From JAAZNV01 sp049297375 (GTDB lineage Bacteria; Patescibacteriota; WWE3; UBA101185; UBA10185): DNA of 9,516 nt. Positions 6,474 through 9,516 of the stretch are shown here, piece after piece. The stretch spans positions 1 through 9,516 of the forward strand of contig JBAQUF010000031.1 in assembly GCA_049297375.1 (NCBI GenBank). The letters are read 5' to 3'. The notes under the pieces are model-generated. The model was not told the DNA's origin. It ran no database searches and saw nothing but the letters and a program-made list of their open reading frames with translations. Position 1 is the first letter of the stretch. Every line of letters starts with the position of its first letter. The translations under genes were made by a program, and so were the position numbers.

Positions 6474-7241
6474 TTAATTAACCTTATTTAAAACTTTATA
6501 AAAACTCAACCAATCATCTGCACTTAAATTCTGAGCTCTCAAGGCAGGATTAATATTTCCTTTTGCTAAATCTTCCTTAGAGAACATTTTATTCAGCATT
6601 TTTCTTGGATTAGAAAAAGCCTTATGCAGGAACCCTTCATACTTCTTAATAAATTCATAGTCAAGATCTAAATCTTTTAGTGTTAATTTAATTAACCCTC
6701 CATCAACCTTAGGTTCCGGTTTAAATCTATTTTTGGGAACTTTGCCGATATAACTAACATTAAAGAATGTTTGAACAAAGCAAGACATATAGGAAGAATC
6801 AGGAATCCTGCTCTTTATCTTTTCAGCAACCTCTTTTTGGATGAGAAGTACACACGTTAAAGGCCTTTTCCTCATGTAAATTATGGAATGAATAATTGGA
6901 GATGTTATGTAGTAAGGCAAAGAGCCAAGGATCTTAAAATCTGTAGAAGGACTAAAATTAGGAAGATAATCTAAAATATTTTGGTTTATTATCTTAATAT
7001 TATCGTTGGGAGTATACATTCCAAGAAGCTTTTCATAGAACCTTTCATCTATTTCCACAGAGTAAAGCTTAGATTTTGTACCTCTAATCACACCAACCAA
7101 AATTTCTGTAATGGCACCGTGTCCAGGTCCTATTTCAATAATCTCGTCACCATCTTCAATACTTAAAGCTTCCACCATATCTCTAACAACAGACATATCC
7201 AATAGAAAATTCTGCCCAAGAGATTTGACTGGCTCATACAT
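6474..7241 (-). CDS. rsmA: 16S rRNA adenine dimethyltransferase KsgA/RsmA family
   Basis: A 255-aa SAM-dependent methyltransferase of the KsgA/Dim1/Erm family, which dimethylates two adjacent adenines near the 3' end of 16S rRNA during small-subunit maturation. Seen: KSLGQNFLLD (6-15), motif I EIIEIGPGHGAIT (33-45), motif II LYSVEID (59-65), the motif IV region ILGSLPYYIT (104-113), and the C-terminal KNRFKPEPKVDGG (170-182) followed by a helical domain. Two normally conserved positions are changed: N88 (NQNIL) where an Asp usually contacts the SAM adenine, and S107 (SLPY) in place of the Asn of the N(L/I)PY target-adenine motif. Length and remaining motifs are normal, so it is a full gene rather than a decayed one. 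KsgA is preferred over Erm for the family layout and genomic setting. A -10 box 6 bases ahead of the ATG suggests a leaderless mRNA. Confidence 0.92.
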   Translation of the reverse strand: MYEPVKSLGQNFLLDMSVVRDMVEALSIEDGDEIIEIGPGHGAITEILVGVIRGTKSKLYSVEIDERFYEKLLGMYTPNDNIKIINQNILDYLPNFSPSTDFKILGSLPYYITSPIIHSIIYMRKRPLTCVLLIQKEVAEKIKSRIPDSSYMSCFVQTFFNVSYIGKVPKNRFKPEPKVDGGLIKLTLKDLDLDYEFIKKYEGFLHKAFSNPRKMLNKMFSKEDLAKGNINPALRAQNLSADDWLSFYKVLNKVN

Positions 7242-7247
7242 ACGAAT

Positions 7248-7253
7248 ATTTTA
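7248..7253 (-). promoter_or_regulatory. Candidate -10 box of ksgA (leaderless type)
   Basis: On the minus strand TAAAAT is followed by ATTCGT (6 bases) and the ATG at 7241. There is no Shine-Dalgarno. The box lies directly downstream of the previous gene's terminator, so a fresh promoter is needed here. No good -35 is seen: TTGTAC is 19 bases upstream but lies within the terminator stem-loop. Confidence 0.5.
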
Positions 7254-7262
7254 CATTAAAAT

Positions 7263-7290
7263 AAAACTCCCCGTACAAAATCATACGGGG
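7263..7290 (-). terminator. Intrinsic terminator of the 104-aa gene, containing its stop codon
   Basis: On the minus strand CCCCGTA (7284-7290) pairs with TACGGGG (7269-7275), a perfect 7-bp stem with an 8-base loop, followed by AG and TTTT (7263-7266). The TGA stop (7281-7283) lies in the loop, and the 5' arm encodes the last codons (Pro-Val), so the coding end and the terminator overlap. Confidence 0.88.
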
Positions 7291-7595
7291 ACTTGCAGAC
7301 GAGTAAAATCCACTAAATCATAGTCAACTTTACTTGCCTTTACGGCTATTTTTTCTGCATCTTCAGGTGTGTCAAACTCACAAACTAAAACAGTTTTATC
7401 ATTCTTTAACCCCTTAATGCAGTTTAACAAAATAACTCTATCATCAGGTAAGGATATGCTCTCCGATATTGATTTAAAAGTCGGCTCACCTTCATTGAAA
7501 ACAAGGATTGAAATTACCTTACCCCTAGATGATTGAACCACGTAAAACCTAGGAATACCGGTGAACTTTACTACACATGGGATTATCCTCTCCAT
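7281..7595 (-). CDS. Small hypothetical protein, 104 aa
   Basis: I do not recognise this family. The protein starts MERIIPCVVKFTGIPRFYVV and shows alternating beta-prone (GKVISILVFNEG, RVILLNC, KTVLVCEF) and helix-prone stretches (TPEDAEKIAVKASK), ending DLVDFTRLQVPV. This fits a small two-layer alpha/beta fold, but no known motif is visible. It has three cysteines (C7, one in LLNCIKG, one in LVCEF) without a metal-binding spacing, and no signal peptide or membrane helix. The start is supported by AAGGAGG 4 bases upstream, the strongest Shine-Dalgarno in the window. It is a single-gene unit: promoter candidates lie between it and the upstream helicase, and its terminator overlaps the stop codon. 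Confidence 0.72.
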   Translation of the reverse strand: MERIIPCVVKFTGIPRFYVVQSSRGKVISILVFNEGEPTFKSISESISLPDDRVILLNCIKGLKNDKTVLVCEFDTPEDAEKIAVKASKVDYDLVDFTRLQVPV

Positions 7596-7599
7596 TCAT

Positions 7600-7606
7600 C
7601 CTCCTT
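7600..7606 (-). promoter_or_regulatory. Shine-Dalgarno of the 104-aa gene
   Basis: AAGGAGG on the minus strand, 4 bases (ATGA) before the ATG at 7595. It is a full match to the anti-SD core. The ATG formed within GGAGGATGA is out of frame and too close to the SD to be used. Confidence 0.8.
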
Positions 7607-7623
7607 ATTTGAGTATTTTCATA

Positions 7624-7653
7624 AATGTAGCACGGAAAAAGGCTTGAGAGCAA
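7624..7653 (-). promoter_or_regulatory. Candidate promoter of the 104-aa gene
   Basis: On the minus strand TTGCTC (7648-7653) and TACATT (7624-7629) are 18 bases apart, giving a leader of roughly 20 bases that includes the Shine-Dalgarno. An alternative -10, TATAAT at 7670-7675, is perfect but lacks a recognisable -35; it would start transcription inside the AATTTGC repeats. Confidence 0.4.
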
Positions 7654-7672
7654 ATTGCAAATTTTGCAAATT
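7650..7672. repeat. Triple heptamer repeat GCAAATT / AATTTGC
   Basis: Three copies of GCAAATT lie at 7650-7656, 7657-7663 and 7666-7672, the last separated by TT. The stretch also contains the self-complementary TTGCAA twice (7655-7660 and 7665-7670). It lies between the helicase stop (7688) and the 104-aa gene and overlaps both promoter candidates, so an operator is possible. It is also simple AT-rich sequence, and chance cannot be ruled out. Confidence 0.5.
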
Positions 7673-7687
7673 ATAGTTTCTAACACG

Positions 7688-9516
7688 TTATTCCCACTTA
7701 AAAAAGTTCCTATTCAAATCTAAATCGTCCAAGAAATCATTATTTGACATATTCTTTCCAAAGTAGCTAGTAAAACCTACTCCTTTGAAATCAATAAGTT
7801 CACTTGGAATCTCTGATAAAAATCTGCTTGAAAGGTTTGCTTGTATATTTCCAAAATATAATCTTGATCTTGCATTAGTTAAGTAAACCTTTTCCTTTGC
7901 TCTTGTTATTGCAACATAACAAAGCCTTCTCTCCTCCTCTAATTCCTGCATTCCCTCCATAGATTGGGAATGGGGAAATAAACCTTCTTCCATTCCAATT
8001 ACAAAAACAACACTAAACTCCAATCCTTTTGCAGAATGAACTGTCATTAAGGTAACAGAATTAATATTTGTGGCGTCACTGGGTCTTTCGGTATTTTCAA
8101 TTAAAGAAACATTCTCAAGGAAATCTTCAAGATTTACAAAAAGAGCGGCAACTGATTTTAATTCTTTAATATTTTCTATTCTGGATAAAGCTTCTTCTGT
8201 ACCATCATCAAGCCATTTAATATATCCTGTATCATTTAACACCATGTCCATTAATTCGAGTGAGGATAAACCTTCTTTATCTTTTATCCACTTAGAAATA
8301 GGCAGTTTAGATGCCTTTTCTGTATCTTCAATATTCCACTTCTTTTCTTTTAACTTCTCCATAGATTTCTGTCCTATTCCTCTTGGAGGAGTATTAATTA
8401 TTCTTTTCCATGAAACAGAATCTTTAGGATTATGAGTAACACGAAGATAAGCAACAATATCTTTGATTTCTTTCCTAGAGTAGAACCTTACGCCTCCAAA
8501 TATTCTGTATGGAATATTGTTTTTAATTAAAGCTTCTTCTATTGCTCTAGACTGAGCATTTGTTCTATACAAAACAGCAATATCTCCAAATGATTTTCCA
8601 GAAGATATTTGGTTTGATATTTCATCAATAACAAATGCGACTTCTTCCCTATCGGAACCTCCAGAAAAAACCACTATCTTTTCTCCTCCCTTGTTTTCAG
8701 TCCATAAATCAAGAGGAATATGAGTAGAATTATTCTTAATTACATTCTTAGCAGCATCTAAGATATTCTGAGTAGATCTGTAATTTTGTTCCAAGTTATA
8801 TATTTTTGCTTCAGGGTAATCTCTTTGGAAGTTAAGGATGTTTCTAAAATCAGCTCCTCTAAAGGAATAGATGGCTTGTGACATATCCCCAACTACAAAG
8901 ATATTCTTATGAGAATCAGATAACTGCTTAGTTAAAATGTATTGTGCTTTATTTGTATCTTGATATTCATCTACAAGAATGTATTTAAATAAGTTTTGAT
9001 ATTTCTCCAAGATATGTGAAGTTCTATCAAATAGTTTAACTGTTTCAAAAAGAAGATCATCAAAATCCAAGGCATTGCTATCTCTTAATCTCTTTTGATA
9101 TTCGGGATAAACTTTTGCGACCGTTCTTTGGTAGTATCCTTGAGCGTAACCCTCATAATCAAGAGAAGAAACAAGTTCTGATTTTGCACTTGATATTGTT
9201 TCCCACACAGCTTTTGGATGAAATCTTTTAGAATCAATTCCAAAATCTTTAAGTATTCCCTTAATTACATCTGAAGAATCATCCGTATCATAAATTACAT
9301 AAGCTGGTGCTATTCCGATGTTTATTCCATCTTTTCTAAGTATTTTTGAGCATATTGAGTGAAATGTTCCGCTCCAAGGAAGTTTAGCGACTTCTGACTT
9401 TCCGGAGAGAAGGCTGCTTACTCTAGATTTTATTTCATCCGCTGCTTTATTTGTGAATGTTACACATAAAATATTAAGTTCAGATATATTCTTTTCTCTT
9501 ATAAGGTAGGCAACTC
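7688..9516 (-). CDS. uvrD: UvrD/PcrA-type DNA helicase, N-terminus beyond window edge
   Basis: A superfamily 1A 3'-5' DNA helicase, probably for nucleotide excision or mismatch repair and clearing of stalled complexes. 608 residues are visible. The frame stays open to the right edge, which cuts the gene after the Walker A motif; about 40 N-terminal residues should lie outside. In order: CVTFTNKAADEIKSR (motif Ia), GTFHSICSKILR, YILVDEYQDTN (motif II, D182-E183 of the visible part), GDMSQAIYSFRGAD (motif III, from 209), NYRSTQNIL (IV), MTVHSAKGLEF (V), GMEEGLFPH, and EERRLCYVAITRAKEK (VI). The protein ends about 65 residues after motif VI. Full-length UvrD/PcrA has a longer tail with a Tudor-like domain that contacts RNA polymerase, so this one appears C-terminally short. 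It has no nuclease domain, unlike the other helicase here. The GTG at 9208 is internal and not the start. No terminator is visible before the next gene. Confidence 0.93.
   Translation of the reverse strand, partial: VAYLIREKNISELNILCVTFTNKAADEIKSRVSSLLSGKSEVAKLPWSGTFHSICSKILRKDGINIGIAPAYVIYDTDDSSDVIKGILKDFGIDSKRFHPKAVWETISSAKSELVSSLDYEGYAQGYYQRTVAKVYPEYQKRLRDSNALDFDDLLFETVKLFDRTSHILEKYQNLFKYILVDEYQDTNKAQYILTKQLSDSHKNIFVVGDMSQAIYSFRGADFRNILNFQRDYPEAKIYNLEQNYRSTQNILDAAKNVIKNNSTHIPLDLWTENKGGEKIVVFSGGSDREEVAFVIDEISNQISSGKSFGDIAVLYRTNAQSRAIEEALIKNNIPYRIFGGVRFYSRKEIKDIVAYLRVTHNPKDSVSWKRIINTPPRGIGQKSMEKLKEKKWNIEDTEKASKLPISKWIKDKEGLSSLELMDMVLNDTGYIKWLDDGTEEALSRIENIKELKSVAALFVNLEDFLENVSLIENTERPSDATNINSVTLMTVHSAKGLEFSVVFVIGMEEGLFPHSQSMEGMQELEEERRLCYVAITRAKEKVYLTNARSRLYFGNIQANLSSRFLSEIPSELIDFKGVGFTSYFGKNMSNNDFLDDLDLNRNFFKWE

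Noticed and set aside
8070..8435. A 121-codon plus-strand open frame.
   Set aside because: It lies wholly antisense to conserved helicase coding sequence, is Ser/Phe-rich as expected of a shadow frame, and has no initiation signals. Other such frames (2366-2569, 5102-5332, 6981-7323) were dismissed for the same reason.

Overview
This is a low-GC, very compact bacterial chromosomal segment with nine protein genes (eight complete, one cut by the right edge). The mix suggests a reduced-genome lineage, most likely a Patescibacteria/CPR-type bacterium. The reasons are AT-rich coding sequence, intergenic gaps of tens of bases, a single-chain UvrD helicase fused to a RecB-type nuclease, tandem FemAB transferases, and promoter -10 boxes placed so close to start codons that several mRNAs look leaderless. 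This assignment is inference from content; no 16S or ribosomal protein gene is present. TGA is used as a normal stop (the first FemAB gene and the 104-aa gene), so the recoded TGA=Gly lineages are unlikely.

Layout: positions 1-320 hold a small orphan gene with a good Shine-Dalgarno and a strong terminator. 365-3268 (+) is a 967-aa ATP-dependent helicase/nuclease with a C-terminal PD-(D/E)XK domain and a four-cysteine Fe-S signature. Everything after that is on the minus strand. A 94-aa orphan gene (3333-3617) converges on the helicase and shares a hairpin with it. A FemAB pair (5541 to 3704) is joined by an ATGA overlap. A ksgA-glycosyltransferase pair (7241 to 5735) ends at a clear terminator. 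A 104-aa orphan gene (7281-7595) has its own terminator. A second UvrD/PcrA helicase (7688 to the window end) lacks its N-terminus because of the window edge.

How the genes work together: the two helicases serve DNA repair and recombination. The FemAB pair and the GT2 enzyme point to cell-envelope synthesis (peptidoglycan cross-bridge and glycan). KsgA acts on the 16S rRNA. The three small proteins are unrecognised, and each appears to be its own transcription unit.

No CRISPR array, insertion sequence, phage gene or evident defence locus is present. The points most worth a second look are: (i) a split in translation-initiation style, with conserved enzymes apparently leaderless and small orphan genes SD-led; (ii) a KsgA with substitutions at two normally conserved active-site positions; (iii) a GC-rich, structured, unexplained patch between the GT2 terminator and the FemAB promoter; (iv) a triple AATTTGC repeat at the promoter of the 104-aa gene.
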